In this document: positions 23,685 to 35,617 of the stretch, one piece after another | Position numbering within the stretch: position 1 is the stretch's first letter | Layout of the letters: every line of letters starts with the position of its first letter | Origin: Balaenoptera acutorostrata | Lineage: Eukaryota > Chordata > Mammalia > Artiodactyla > Balaenopteridae | NCBI RefSeq assembly: GCF_949987535.1 | Contig: NC_080081.1 | Span: 71,259,603-71,323,602 of the forward strand | Direction: 5' to 3' | Length of the DNA: 64,000 bases | The notes under the pieces: model-generated | Seen by the model: only the letters and a program-made list of their open reading frames with translations | Databases searched by the model: none | What the model was told of the DNA's origin: nothing | Position numbers and translations under genes: made by a program

Positions 23685-23870
23685 CAGTCACACAAGGACC
23701 AACTATAAAGCACAGGGAACTATATTCAATTCAATATCTTGTAATAACCTACAATGGAAAAGAATCCGAAAAAAATATATGTATAACTGAATCACTTTGC
23801 TCTATACCTGAAACTAACACAATATTGTAAATTAACTATACGTACTTTAATAAAAAAACCTATAACAGAA
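23685..23870 (+). mobile_element. L1 LINE 3' end, sense
   Basis: Sense L1 3' UTR: 'aaggaccaactataaagcac', 'agggaactatattcaattc', 'gtataactgaatcactttgc' and 'gaaactaacacaatattgta', ending 'taataaaaaaac'. 5'-truncated and non-coding. Confidence 0.9.
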
Positions 23871-23871
23871 A

Positions 23872-24810
23872 ATTTACAATTCTAACCACTTTTAGGTATG
23901 CAGTTCTGCGGCATTTAAGTACATTCACAATGTTGTGCAACCATCTGTTTCCAGAACTTTGTTTATAGTCCCAAACTGAGACTCATACCCATTAAACATT
24001 AACTTCTTATTCCCTTCTCCCCCAAAACTCTGACAATAACCACTTTACTTTCTGTTTCTGAATTTGACTACTTCAAGTACCTCATATAAGTGGAATTACA
24101 CAATATTTGTCCTTTTGTGTCTGGCTTATTTCACTCAGCATAATTTCTTTAAGGTTTATGTGTGTTGTAGCATGTGCCAGGAATTCCCTTTATTTTAAGG
24201 TTGGATAATATTGCACTGTATGTACAGACCACATTTTGTTTATCTATTCATTCAGTGATGGACACTTGAGTTGCCCCCACCTTTGGTTACTGTGCATAAT
24301 GCTGCCATGAACATGGGTGTACAAATATCAGTTCGAGTCCCTGCTTTTGATTCTTCTCTTAATTTCAATTTTTTGAGGAATTTTTTTATACTGTTTTCCA
24401 TAGCAGCCATACCATTTTATATTCCCACCAGCAGCACTGCACAAGGATTCCAGGTTCTCCATATCTTTGCCAACACTCGTTATTTTCTGGGTTTTGTTTC
24501 TAATAATAGCCATTATAAATGGGATGGTATGAAATGGTGGTTTCAATATGCATTTCCCTGATGATTAGTGAGTTGAGCATCTTTTCATGTGCTTATTCAC
24601 CATTGGTATATATTTTTTGGAGAACTACCTATTCAAGTCCTTTGCCCATTTTTTTTTATCAAGTTTTTTTGTTGTTGTTGTTGTTGTTGAGTTATAGGAG
24701 TTCTTTATATATTCTGGATATTAACTCCTTATCAGATATATGATTTGCAAATATTTTTCCTATTCCATAGGTTGTCTTTTCACTCTGTTGATAGAGCGTC
24801 CTTTGATGTA
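23872..24810 (-). mobile_element. Old L1M-type LINE, 3' UTR and ORF2 C-terminus, antisense
   Basis: Reverse-complement L1 landmarks are in order: 'ttctaaccacttttaggtat', 'gtggaattacacaatatttg', 'cagtgatggacacttgagtt', 'gccatgaacatgggtgtaca', 'ccctgatgattagtgagttg' and 'ggttgtcttttcactctgtt'. It is much more diverged than the 13.3 kb L1. The - frame 24328-24546 is a decayed ORF2 piece. Confidence 0.9.
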
Positions 24811-26519
24811 GGAACTACTTTTATATCCCTACTACAATGTCTTCAAAGGGTATCTGATAAATATTCATATTTTAACTTAATTTAATTCATAAATGATGCT
24901 TAATTAATGATTTATCACTGCCCTTAAATTTATGATAAAATCTAACTAAATATAAATTAACTTTAAAATTATTTGGGACAAATCCAATGAGATTGAGGAA
25001 CTTCAAATATAATTGTGAACATTTTCAGACTTGAACTCTACTAGAGTATACAAAGGAAGCTTCAAAACATGTACTGAAAATTCCTCATCATTGTCCTTAG
25101 ATTTAGAATTTTGACACTTCCCTAGGGAGGCTTTGAAAATTAATTGCTGTTGTATGACAAAAAGGAGATGAGAAATTATTTGTGGGACAATCAGGTGAAA
25201 GTTTAAATCCCTGTCTTTGGCTAGGGGCTGTCCCATGATCAAAGATATTTGGGAACTAGAAAATTACTCTAAAAGAATGAATTTTCAGCGAAGTAAGGAT
25301 GTTTATAAAAATTCAGAATGTACCCTGAAGCCTGACTCCTGTTGGTCCTCCTCTAATCAGATGCATCATTGATATGACAAGCCGGTGAATATTTGTAGGA
25401 CGGTAAAGAATAAAGGGATGATAGGTTCTTCGTTATTTCTGAACTGCATTACTTGGCTAATTTATAAGCCAAGAAAGTTACTAATTATAACTCTATTAAC
25501 AATTCCAATTCTTTTACTTACATTCTGGTCTTTCTGCTCTGTGATTCATTTTCAGTTCAAGGACTTTCTACCACAAATTATCTAGAGTCACGTTGGTTGT
25601 GTACTGCTATTATCGAGTGTCCTCTATGGAACAGCTTAATGGAAATTCTGATTGTTCTCGTTGGTTCAAATTTGAGAAGATTACATACAACTCCTTTGAG
25701 TAACTAGCACAGCATCCCAACAAAGGGTTACTTGATTTTTTACAATAAAAGTTCAGACAAGAGAAAGTCATTTAGAAGGCATAAGAGATTGCCTTCCTGG
25801 GGTCATTTTTATTCTGAATTATGAAACAGCTTCAAAGGCATGAGTCAAGCACTTAGTATTCCTGTGCAAAACATTAGGACTGAGTAACTACAGTTCAATG
25901 ACAACTAGATTAACATGAATAAGAACTAATAATGGTCCATTCACGTACATATGTAGGTGTCTTTAAAGAGTATGTGTGGGTAGTTAACCAGGGTCATACT
26001 TAGCCTTTCATTATAACTCTCTATTTATTCTATTCACTAAACGCCTGACTTTATGGTAAACTACCCATTTGGGAAGAACTTTTGGTGCTCTTTCAGATAT
26101 ATAAAGTTTACATAATTTCCCCTGTTTACATTTAGTGCTTAGCCCCCCTCCCCCGCTACAGCTAACTTGTTCACTAACCTGTGTTTTAAAGTGATTTATC
26201 CGATTGTTTACATTAAAAGGAACAGAGGGTTAGAGCCGGGAATCTGTGGACTTTCCCTGTTCTGATTGGTTGTGTCTTACGTCTCAAATGTGTCAGGTGT
26301 TCCTGAAACAAGATCTATTGTTTTTAAGTCTCTTTATCTGAGTCTTATTTGGAATTGAAACAGAAATAAACTCTGTGACTACTTTTCCCAGTTTCACTTC
26401 TGGAATAAAAGCAGTATGGTATTGAATAAAACCCTTAAATTGCAAAGGAGGAGTTCATGTGTTGGGTATATACATTTACCTGAAATTGTATAATTTTAGA
26501 AGAGAGATCTCAGAGGGGA
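24811..26519. other. Non-coding stretch, nothing assigned
   Basis: No repeat or gene recognised. It is AT-rich in 24850-24970. A short C-rich run lies near 26143-26156. Confidence 0.45.
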
Positions 26520-26685
26520 TCTATTCTGTTTCTCTCACTTTACAAGTGAGGATGCAAATGAGAAGTGGTGAGTTTAAGGGACTGACCTAACATTACATAG
26601 CTCCTAATGGCAGTGCCAGGATGAGAGTCAGGGCCTGGCAGCATCTCAGTTCAGTGTCCTTCTCACTACTGCATGTTGCCTTCCT
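26520..26685 (-). repeat. MIR SINE, antisense (diverged)
   Basis: A weak reverse MIR pattern is visible: 'ctcactttacaagtgaggat', 'aagggactgacctaacatta', 'catagctcctaatggcagtg' and 'ttctcactactgcatgttgc'. Confidence 0.65.
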
Positions 26686-27429
26686 TCAGTTAATCCTTTT
26701 GGTAACCATGATATTCCTCAATCCTTGCCTTTTTAATTGGAGCAAACCATGCGTAGTGTTGGAATCTACATGTTGTTCTGTTATTAAATATTGAAATTTT
26801 CCTTATCCTAACCTTCGTATTGAAAGAAGAATGCTAAAATAGCAAATATTTTTGGTAAGGTAACAAAATGCTATCTAGTGTGACATCCTCAATGGCATTG
26901 GTCTGGAATACATAATGGTTGCTGTCTACCTACACAGACTGAAGGAGGGTACATTTTCTTAATAGTTTTTCAGAGAGGACGCAGTGTTTCACAGATGCTT
27001 AAGCAAAGTATATATGGAAAGAAAAAAAAAACAGAGCTGACCTTTTCTATAGTATGATTTCAACGCCAGTGAAGGTGAAGATAGATAAGACTGTTAGCTT
27101 TACAAAATTTCTCTTTGCTCAGATGGTAGAAGCATTGACATTAAAAAAGGACAGAATTGGCAGAAAATGAAATTCTTTCTCCTATTGAGGAACAGCCACT
27201 GTATGAGTTCTGTTAGCACATCTTATACCCATTCATTTAGAGATGGTGTGAATTGATCCTAAACCTTGAGACAGATTTTTAAAGGAAATTAATTATTTCT
27301 TAATATTCTTAATAATTTCTTAGTGTTCTCAAATAATTTTGTTCTGCATGTGAATGCTACACAAAACCCCAAGAAATCTATTAAATTATAACTAAACACT
27401 AAAATAAATCCTAGGATATTAAAACAAAT

Positions 27430-27707
27430 AGTACTAGCAGGTTTTCACTGTATATTAATTTCTTGTTGCCGAAACTAATTATAGTGTGAAAAACATTTTT
27501 TCCTACTGCCCAATTCCAACTAAGAATGAGCAAGGTACGGTGAAACTGAAATTCAACTAAAGTGGTATTAGCAGATTTTTGCTGTATATTAATTTCTTGC
27601 TGTCCTTCTGAAACTAATTGTGTTATGAAATGGTTATGAAAACCATTGTTCCCTATACCCCAAACCCAGCTAAGAATGAGAAAGTAGGAAACTCAGCAAA
27701 AGTGGCC
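27430..27707 (+). repeat. Degenerate tandem duplication, two copies of about 140 bp
   Basis: Copy 1 (about 27430-27565) and copy 2 (about 27567-27707) share ordered blocks: 'agcag', 'gctgtatattaatttcttg', 'gaaactaatt', 'aactaagaatgag' / 'agctaagaatgag', 'gaaactcagcaaaagtgg'. Substitutions and small indels separate them, so the duplication is old. No transposon signature is seen. Confidence 0.85.
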
Positions 27708-27799
27708 TGTAAAATACTAAAATTTATTTCCTCTTCTAGGAGGGTCAAAGTGGTAAGTATAATTATTTGTAATCAATTAATTTGAAAGAGCTCATTGTA

Positions 27800-27975
27800 A
27801 TTGACAATTATATGTGCCAGGCCTTGTTCTAAATGCTGTATAAATATGACCTTATTTAATCATTATAACAGTCCTATGAGGTAGAGAAATTATTATCCCC
27901 ATTTTACAGATGAGAAAGCAGAGACACAGAGAAGCTATAACTTGTTCTAGCAAGTGGCTGAGCTAGATTGGAAAG
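27800..27975 (-). repeat. MIR SINE, antisense
   Basis: Clear reverse MIR: 'atgtgccaggccttgttcta', 'tcctatgaggtagagaaatt', 'attatccccattttacagat', 'gagacacagagaagctataa' and 'agtggctgagctagattgg'. Confidence 0.9.
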
Positions 27976-27999
27976 GATAAAGGCCATTAACTTGGATAA

Positions 28000-28920
28000 A
28001 GGCCATGAACAATATGATTATGCACTTTATCCTGTAGCTTATATCCATTTCTAGTAATCTGAACTGTCATGGCAATTTATCTTTTGAATATAAAATCAAA
28101 AGTATCTGGAGAAATTAAAAGATTATGAATCTATTGATATTTCTTGAATTACTGAATATTTACTATGTTTCTATTTTTTATATTACCTAATTTTTACTTT
28201 ACTATGTTTATATTTTATATATTACTTATATGTTTATATTCTTTTATATTATATTAATTATTATATTATTATAAAATATTGTTTTATATTACCAAATATA
28301 TTGGTAAGTATTTACCAAGCCCAGTGATTCTCTATCCCATTAATAAGTGGTTCCCAAAACAAGAGAGATTTTTCTTCCAACTGCCTTCAAAATAATATGT
28401 TATATATGTCTATGTCTATAAACATAGACACACATTCTTTAAAAAAGAGAAAGTAAGCTTTCAGATACTTCTTTGTTTACAAGCCTAAAACAAGTGGTAG
28501 TTGATCAGAAGACAAATACGCACCCATTAAGATGGTCTCAAGTTGATTTTTTTTTCGCCTTGAACCACTAAACTTGTTTCCAGACCATTAACTCTGCTCA
28601 AGACAGATAAATAAATACCTGTTAGAAAAGTTTCTTAATTTACATTTAAGTCTTTTTGGAGTGGGCATTATATATATATATTTTTTATTTGGTAGCTAGC
28701 ATCAAGTGCACTGAAATGGAATAGAGAGTGACTTTTCAGGGTATTTGAAATGTCTACTCAGGAGGTAGGTAGGATTTCATCTGTGTCAGCACAGAAAGAC
28801 AACCACAGAGACACCTGCTAAATGTCTCAATGCTTTGAGAAGCTAAGAATCACAAGTGGGAGAAAGTACTTCTGAAATAGTGTCTGGGTTGCCTGACGAG
28901 GCTAAACAGAAATAAGAATA
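28000..28920. other. AT-rich non-coding stretch
   Basis: No gene. About 28140-28320 is extremely AT-rich with repeated 'ttatatta' motifs, and 28668-28683 is a short (TA)n. Such tracts are prone to unwinding and length change. Confidence 0.6.
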
Positions 28921-28933
28921 TTATTCCATTTCT

Positions 28934-29076
28934 AGTGTTGCCAGATAAAATACAGAACAACACAAATACAGGTATTGCATGGGACACACTTCTAGTAAAA
29001 ATTCTTTGCTGTTTATCTGAAATTCAAACTTAACTGGACACCCTGCACTTTTATTTGCTAAATCTGGCAGCTTTAC
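28934..29076. mobile_element. Palindromic, non-autonomous DNA-transposon-like element
   Basis: The ends are inverted: 'gttgccagataaaatacag' on the left, and on the right the reverse complement of 'gctgccagatttag'. The interior 'gcatgggacacacttctagt' and 'tgtttatctgaaattcaaac' is a pattern I know from a widespread mammalian repeat, but I do not assert the family name. Confidence 0.6.
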
Positions 29077-29254
29077 TCACTTCCCAAGCCTGCACCTGGT
29101 GGTCCAAAGGTCTTGTTCGGAGATTTCAATAGGGAATATTTGTAGTGATGGGAAGGGGTAGATTGTGCAGGGATCTCTGACAAGGAATATTGGGAGGGCC
29201 TCCCAGAAGGCCCTCTAGTTGGAGGCTAGAAACTCCTGCCTATCGAAGCCCCTG

Positions 29255-29515
29255 GAAGACATTCTGAATGTTGGGCTGGCTCCTCACGATGCCTCTTCTG
29301 GCTCTGGTTCTGGTCGACTGGCTTCATGTCCACAGCCACCACCTTATTCCTGTCCCAGATACAAGCTCATTCTCATTCTCAAAGCTCGCTTAGTCCACAC
29401 TCTTGTTTAAGACCCTACATGGCACAGGGTCTTTTGCACTTAACGTTGCTCTTTCTAGAGCCAAGCACGTAGCCCAGGACATACTAGAGGGCTCATAAAT
29501 GTTTACTAAACTTGA
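29255..29515 (+). repeat. L2-like fragment, sense (weak)
   Basis: The end of the segment resembles the L2 terminus ('tctagagccaagcacgtagc', 'gggctcataaatgtttacta'). The upstream part is only suggestive. Confidence 0.4.
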
Positions 29516-29639
29516 GGTTTTCAAAGATTTTTGTTATTGTTTTCCTGCTAATAATAGTAAGCAGGAAACAGGAATAAAGTTGTTCCCTCCTAAACTGTCA
29601 TTATTTCTCTTCATTTTCAAAGCCCATAATAAGGAAAGA

Positions 29640-29710
29640 CAGTTGCCCCGCCTGGGGTCTGGTATACAGGATGTACTCAAGGAGTACTTGTTGAGTGACT
29701 GAATGAATGC
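29640..29710 (+). repeat. L2-like terminus, sense
   Basis: 'gtctggtatacaggatgtac' and 'gagtgactgaatgaatgc' resemble the end of L2 with its TGAA tail. Very short. Confidence 0.45.
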
Positions 29711-30099
29711 TAATTATAATATCCGAATACAAAGAGGGCCTTAGATTTGTCTACACTTTTTACAAATATCACTTAATTGAAAGAGCTTTTCTGTATTATA
29801 GGACCTAGGCCAGGATGGGGGTGGGGACTGGTTAGATGTTACTCGGCTCAGACACATTGAAGGCAAGAATTGGTGGAGGGGTGCCTTGAGGAAGTGGGGT
29901 AAAGGATTACTCACAGGGTTTACTCCCCTGAGATAAGAAGTGTTTGAAGTCGAGGGAGAGACTGGGGACATAAGTAGTACCAAACAGCAGTGATGGAAGG
30001 AGGAAGGGGAAGGAAATCACAAGCCCTGTTATCAGAAAGGGGAGGAGAGTTCTTACAGGTGCCAGGCCCTTTGGGCACTTTTCCCAAACGGTCATATAT

Positions 30100-33000
30100 C
30101 TGAAAATGACAGATCTATATTGATATGCATTAGTTAGGAACTACCCACAGTGTGAGAGATTACTAAATTCTGAAATTCACATAGCATAAAAACCTTCTTT
30201 AATGTAGTTCAATTTGAAATATTTATCACATTCCACTAAAATGTTTAATATTGACAGGAAAAAAATACTGTGAGTTACAATTGAGTTTTTTACCAAATCA
30301 TCTCTAATTGGTTTCCATTGCACAATAAGGTAAAAGCATATTAGATACATGGCTAGCTGCCATTTTACCTTGGGATACTTTTCCCACCCAGATGAAAGCA
30401 GAATAGAACAGGTTAAAGTAAATTAGTAAATTTAAGAATACAACACTCAAGATGTAAGCAAATGGATATTAAACCATAAAGAATGGTTTTTAATATTTGA
30501 AGCAAGATTTATTGTTGCTTTTACTAGTTAAAAACATTTTTTGTCCTTCCTTTTTTTTTTTTTTTAAGAGTTATTCATGATTGGGAAGTGATAATTGTAA
30601 CTTCTTTTTTTTTTTTTGGTCTATTGCAGTTAATCAGGTCATAGCTATCTTAGACTGAATTCAATTGAAGCCAGCTTTTATGTGGCTTTGATTAACTGTT
30701 TAAGGCAGAAAACTGTCTTCAGATTTCAAAACTCAGCTTGAAGTTGTTACCCATATATATGCTTTATTAGAAATAAATTAAAAGAAGATCCAGAAACAGC
30801 TGGAAACATTATTTTTTATGTCTAACATTCATTTTGTAAAAGAAAAATGATAAAAAAAATTAAGTCATTTGAACTATGATATAGTGCATCTCTGACCTGA
30901 TGAAAATTCTACATTTCCCTTTTTCTTGATATATTTATCTGCATAGTGACAGAAGGGTGATGAGTGTTCATGCTGTTAATGCTGTCATTAATCATTTAGC
31001 TATATATTTATTTTAATGTATTTTTAAAGCAAACTTGGACTACTAGATACCTATACAGTATTCTTTTATGGGACATGGATAATTCCTGTCATAACTGCTA
31101 AAGATCCCTTATAACAAATAAACATTTAGCATGAATCCAAAAGTTTCACTTTCATACTAGTTCATCTTTGAACCCCCAGCAATAAGCTCCTTTCATTAAA
31201 TAATGTTGATATAGTATACGGCCTATCAAATGAAATCAGTGTTTAATGCTTGTGAAGGGCATAGAACAGTGCAAATGTGCTGTTTTATAAGGCATTAATC
31301 CAGAGAGCCAATAATATGTACAGTGAAGTTTATCTTGACAGGTAAATCAACTCATTGCTAAGTGAAATAGCCAGACAATACTATCCTTGTTGAACTGCAG
31401 GTGTTTAAAAAGCTAAGCGAACTAAGGAAAAACCTAACAGCGTCATGTGGGAGGAATGAATGCTGGTGAAGGAAGGGAAGCTTGGTTAGCTGGTTAGGCA
31501 GGTGCTTAGAAAATTTAAAGGAAAAAACAGAAATCTAAAATCAAAAGCAGATGCCTGGTTAGGTTTTTATGGCCCTACAGAAATAACAAGAGGACTAAGG
31601 TTAGGAACGCAAACATTAAAATAGTTATTTCTAAGAAATCTTGTTTTGGGAGAATGAAGTACAAGTTTTAGAGATAACCCTGCTCTAAGAATTCATTGTG
31701 CCAGATTAATTACAGGGAAATCCTGTCAATCTGAGAACAAACATATTTATCAGCCTCAGAAGTATTTATTAAATCTCTCCAGTATCTGTGGCAGGGTTCT
31801 ATCCTTTATCCTGTCTTTCTTAAGATGACTATGATATAATGTTAGGAAATATTATTTGCAAGCATTTTTAACAATCGTAGCCAAGAGATGTAAACACATA
31901 AAGTATATGTGCATTTGCTTACTGAATGAGTTTACACTATTCTGTGTCTACGATGCTGTACGTGGGGGAAAAGGCCATAGAACCCTATGATACATCTCCA
32001 ACTAATAGTATTAAGAAAACACTTGCTTAAAACAATCGATGGGTGAATTTTGTGGTATGCCATTAGTATCTTAATGAAAATGTTATTTAAGAACATGAAG
32101 GTGGCTAAAATAAAATAAAGCCATTAAAGAGAAATTAGAAAAATAACAGAAAGGATTTGTGAGCAGGAATAATTAATGTCTCAAGTGAAAATTATTATGT
32201 TTAATAGTTACACCAAGAAAAGTATAATGAGTAGAGAGAAGATAGAGCAAAATGTTTTCCTGGTCAGACACCTGACCTGCAGTGAATTACAGTTCATAAG
32301 TGAGGGTTGCAGAGAACATAATTTATTCTTCAAGTTATTGAAAGCCAAGGGATTGCATTTTGTGTTTAGTTCTCCCATGATTTGTCTACAAAACCCCTTT
32401 GATGAAATACATGACATTTCATCTGCTAGAAAATCTTGTGTTTACTTTTGGCTGCACCATGTAAGGGTCAAGTTGGGGGACGTCTCCAGCCTTGCCACCC
32501 TGCCTTAACTTCTCTGGCAGGGCTCCCATCTCCAGCCCCAACTGCTGTCGTCCAGCATACAGAGCTGTTCTAATGCACAGTTTCACCCTGTCACAGTGGA
32601 ATGAAATGCCGGACACCAGACACAGGCTGTATATGGTTGATGTGCATTTTTAGTGTAGTTTTATATTGCTCGGTGTCCCTTGCCCAACTTGAAGGCTCTG
32701 AACAATCCTTTCCAGCACCTCCGCTTCCCAATTCCTGTTACTCTCTAGATTTCTCTATTAGAATCCTTTGAGGCATTGGACTTTTGTTTGCTCCAGCACC
32801 CCAGACCCTCTTCTATTCCTTTCAGTCCCCCTTTTCACTCTCCAGAGGACCGGGGCCCTTTCCTGCTTGAGCTCAGTTGAGCCTAAATCAGTTTGTTTTG
32901 TGATCACCTCACGCTTACGCTTACGTGGAAGGTGACCAACTGGTTCTTACTCTAAGAGTTTTTACCTCTTGCAGTTGCTTCTCTCCAGATTAAATTCCAC

Positions 33001-33714
33001 CAGCTACTCTTTCTGCCCCACTGCTTTGGTATGCTGTATTGGAGCCCCTTTTTGTTCCTCTGGATTCATTTAACTTCTGTCCTTCTGCTCTTACCCACAC
33101 CCTATAGTTTTTGTTTCTCCTCTTTCTTTTTCTTAACCATTATTCTGTTCTCCTTTAAAACCACGCACACTTTATCGACCAAAAATTTGTATTTTTCCCC
33201 TAGATAGGACATTGATTTTTGTTTTTCAATACTGTATTCCTATTCAGAGAATCACATGTTTACCCTGCATGCTAAATTCACAGAACACTCCTACATATTA
33301 AAGATAACCCAATTCATTTCTCTTGTATATTTATGATACTGATGACTGCATTTACATTTTAACACAGAAAACTTTAGACTCCAACCCTAGTATTGGTGGA
33401 AGGAGGGTGTTAAATTATGACAAGATTAGTTTTCTCAAATGTTAAATGCAGATTTGGGGGAAAAAAAACCCTAAGTAATTAATCAGCTTGATTAAATGTT
33501 CTGAAATATTTCATAACATCCACCCATAATTTATTACTATTATTAAATTTCCTGTCATTCTTGGCTCTTTTATCAATTGTGACTTGGTACCTATGTGTGC
33601 ATATTTATCAGTTTCTACCTTTTAATGGATTAATGCTTAACATTTCAGCATATGAGTGGATAACACATGGGCACACCCAGCTGCCCTAGCCCACTTTATA
33701 ACCCCAATTTACAA
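30100..33714. other. Repeat-poor non-coding stretch
   Basis: Over 3.6 kb I recognise no transposon. There are T-runs at about 30549-30566 and 30604-30618. The 30.6-31.4 kb part is AT-rich with several ATTA motifs. From 32.5 to 33.2 kb the strand is pyrimidine-rich. The open frame 32176-32508 (110 codons) is longer than average for this region but has no feature I recognise and no convincing splice context. Confidence 0.45.
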
Positions 33715-34011
33715 TTCGTATTCATTCAATAAATATATACTGAGCCCTTACCATGTATTGGGCACTATATTCCACTAGGGATACAGATATTAAAAACTTA
33801 CTTCCTACCCTCAAGGGGATCACAATCCAATGGGGGCATGAAACTATTACTCTATGGAGCTTAGGTATGTCTACAAAGAGGAAGAACCAGTGTGTCCTGG
33901 CAGGAGAAAGTAGTGCAAAGGCCCTGAGGCCAGAGAGTGTGTGCATTCAGGGAGCTGCCATTTTCTCTGTGACACATCAGGCAAGTGTTTACATGAAAGT
34001 GAGAAGGAAGA
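33715..34011 (-). repeat. L2 LINE 3' end, antisense (part 1, split by L1)
   Basis: The reverse L2 end is clear: 'tattcattcaataaatatat', 'accatgtattgggcactata', 'taccctcaaggggatcacaa', 'agtgcaaaggccctgaggcc'. It continues after the L1 insertion at about 34303. Confidence 0.85.
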
Positions 34012-34023
34012 AAGTGTGCATGG

Positions 34024-34290
34024 CTTATGTGGGGTACCTAGAAGAGGCAAATTCATAGAAACAGAAAGTAGAATAGAGGTTACCAGGGGCTGGGGGCAGG
34101 AGGCAAAGAAGAGTTATTGTTTATGAGCACAGTGTTTTTACTGGGGATGAAGAAAAAAGTATTATATAGATAGTGATGATTATACAACATTGTGAATGTA
34201 TTTAATACCACTGAAATGTATACTTACGAAGAGTTAAGTGATAAATATTATATTATGTATATTTTACCACAATAAAACAAAAAAATTTTT
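34024..34290 (+). mobile_element. L1M-type LINE 3' end, sense, inserted in L2
   Basis: Sense L1M 3' UTR: 'gtacctagaagaggcaaatt', 'agaggttaccaggggctggg', 'attatacaacattgtgaatg', 'ttttaccacaataaaac'. A 12 bp target duplication with one mismatch ('aagtgtgcatgg' 34012-34023, 'aagtgtgcctgg' 34291-34302) flanks it, so both ends are defined. The 5' end is truncated. Confidence 0.9.
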
Positions 34291-34302
34291 AAGTGTGCCT
34301 GG

Positions 34303-34385
34303 GCCTTGAGGAGAGTGGTGATGTTTGGAGACAGCCACTGTGGGAGAACAGGAACAAGACCCAGCTAGAGACACGGTGAAAATTT
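34303..34385 (-). repeat. L2 LINE, antisense (part 2 after L1)
   Basis: The L2 antisense match resumes weakly ('cttgaggagagtggtgatg', 'gggagaacaggaacaagac'). The downstream limit is uncertain; similar purine-rich sequence continues to about 34770. Confidence 0.45.
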
Positions 34386-34904
34386 TGCTAATGACTCTCA
34401 CTCCATCAGCATCCTGTCACCTGCTGGGCAGTTCTGAGATTTCGTTGACAGCCTGTGGTGGCCTGGATGTAAGAGTGGATATAGCGGTTTTGCCAGACAG
34501 GCATGAAATAACTAGGAACTGAAATAGCTCTGTGTGTGTGTAATGAGAAAGTGGTTGAAGGCTGGCTCATGGCGCTAAACCCAAGACTTAGAAGGGAGTG
34601 AAGCCAAGGAGAGGGACTGATTAAGTAAAGGAAAAGCAAAAGCAAGGATTATGAGACCAGATGAGGAATGCTGGAAGGACACAAGATGGTTCTAGAAGTT
34701 GAGATAAAAGTTCGAGAATTTGAAAGCACAGCAGTGTGGATGGTGTGACTCAGTCCAGGGTGTGTCCATGGGGGTTGGTGGGTGAAGTTGGAGACAAAAG
34801 TCTCTGCAGTTGTGAGTTGAAGAAACTAAGTTCCCCAGAAGAGATAGGACAGCATCAGGTATCATTTAGAATCTCCAGTCAAGGCATGAGCTTTCTTGCA
34901 AATG

Positions 34905-35045
34905 ATGTATTATTTATTTATTCGTCACTTGCATTCATTGAGGGCCTACTTTGTACCAGACACTGTTCTAGGTGCTGGGAAAAAAGACAATTCCCTGCTC
35001 TCCTGGAATTTCCACTCCAGTGAAGCGGCAAGTTGGGTAACAAAC
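34905..35045 (-). repeat. L2 LINE terminus, antisense
   Basis: 'tcattgagggcctactttgt', 'accagacactgttctaggtg' and 'gttgggtaacaaac' are the reverse of the L2 3' terminus. Confidence 0.85.
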
Positions 35046-35109
35046 AAAAAAAAACAAACACAAAATACTCCATGGGCATGTGCTATTATGGCCTCCCAAA
35101 GTGTACATA

Positions 35110-35356
35110 AAAAATATAGCAACATGCACGGACCTAGAGATTGTTATACTGAGTGAAGTAAGTCAGACAGAGAAAGAGAAATATCGTATGATATAAGCTG
35201 AATCTAAAAAGAAATGATACAAATGAACTTACTTACAAAACAGAAACAGACTCACAGACTTAGAGAATGGAATTATGGTTACCAGCGGGGAAGGGTGGGA
35301 GGAAGGGATAGTTAGGGAGTTTGGGATTGACATGTACACACTGCTATATTTAAAAT
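35110..35356 (+). mobile_element. L1 LINE 3' UTR, sense (host copy, part 1)
   Basis: Sense L1: 'gcaacatgcacggacctaga', 'gtgaagtaagtcagacagag', 'aatatcgtatgatataagct' and 'gaatggaattatggttacca'. It stops at 'taaaatggataacca' and resumes at 35618, so a later element sits inside it. Confidence 0.9.
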
Positions 35357-35365
35357 GGATAACCA

Positions 35366-35617
35366 TGTCCTGGCTATTGTAAATAGTGTTGCAGTGAACA
35401 TTGTGATACATGACTCTTTTTGAATTATGGTTTTCTCAGGGTATATGCCCAGTAGTGGGATTGCTGGGTCATATGGTAATTCTATTTTTAGTTTTTTAAG
35501 GAACCTCCATACTGTTCTCCATAGTGGCTGTATCAATTTACATCAGAAACTAACACAACACTATAAAGCAATTCTACTCCAATAAAGATGTTAAAGAATT
35601 AAAAAAAAAAAAAAAAA
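35366..35617. mobile_element. Twin-primed (5'-inverted) L1 insertion nested in another L1
   Basis: The left part (35366 to about 35540) is antisense L1 ORF2: on the - strand it reads [20 protein letters not shown] and following residues. The right part (about 35541-35617) is sense L1 3' end, with 'ctactccaataaagatg' and a 17-base A tail. The pair is flanked by 'ggataacca' (35357-35365 and 35618-35626). Inverted 5' part, sense 3' part, A tail and target duplication together are the signature of twin priming. Confidence 0.9.

Noticed and set aside
32176..32508. 110-codon + strand frame in a repeat-poor region
   Set aside because: No recognised motif, no Kozak or splice support seen, and a - strand frame covers the same bases.
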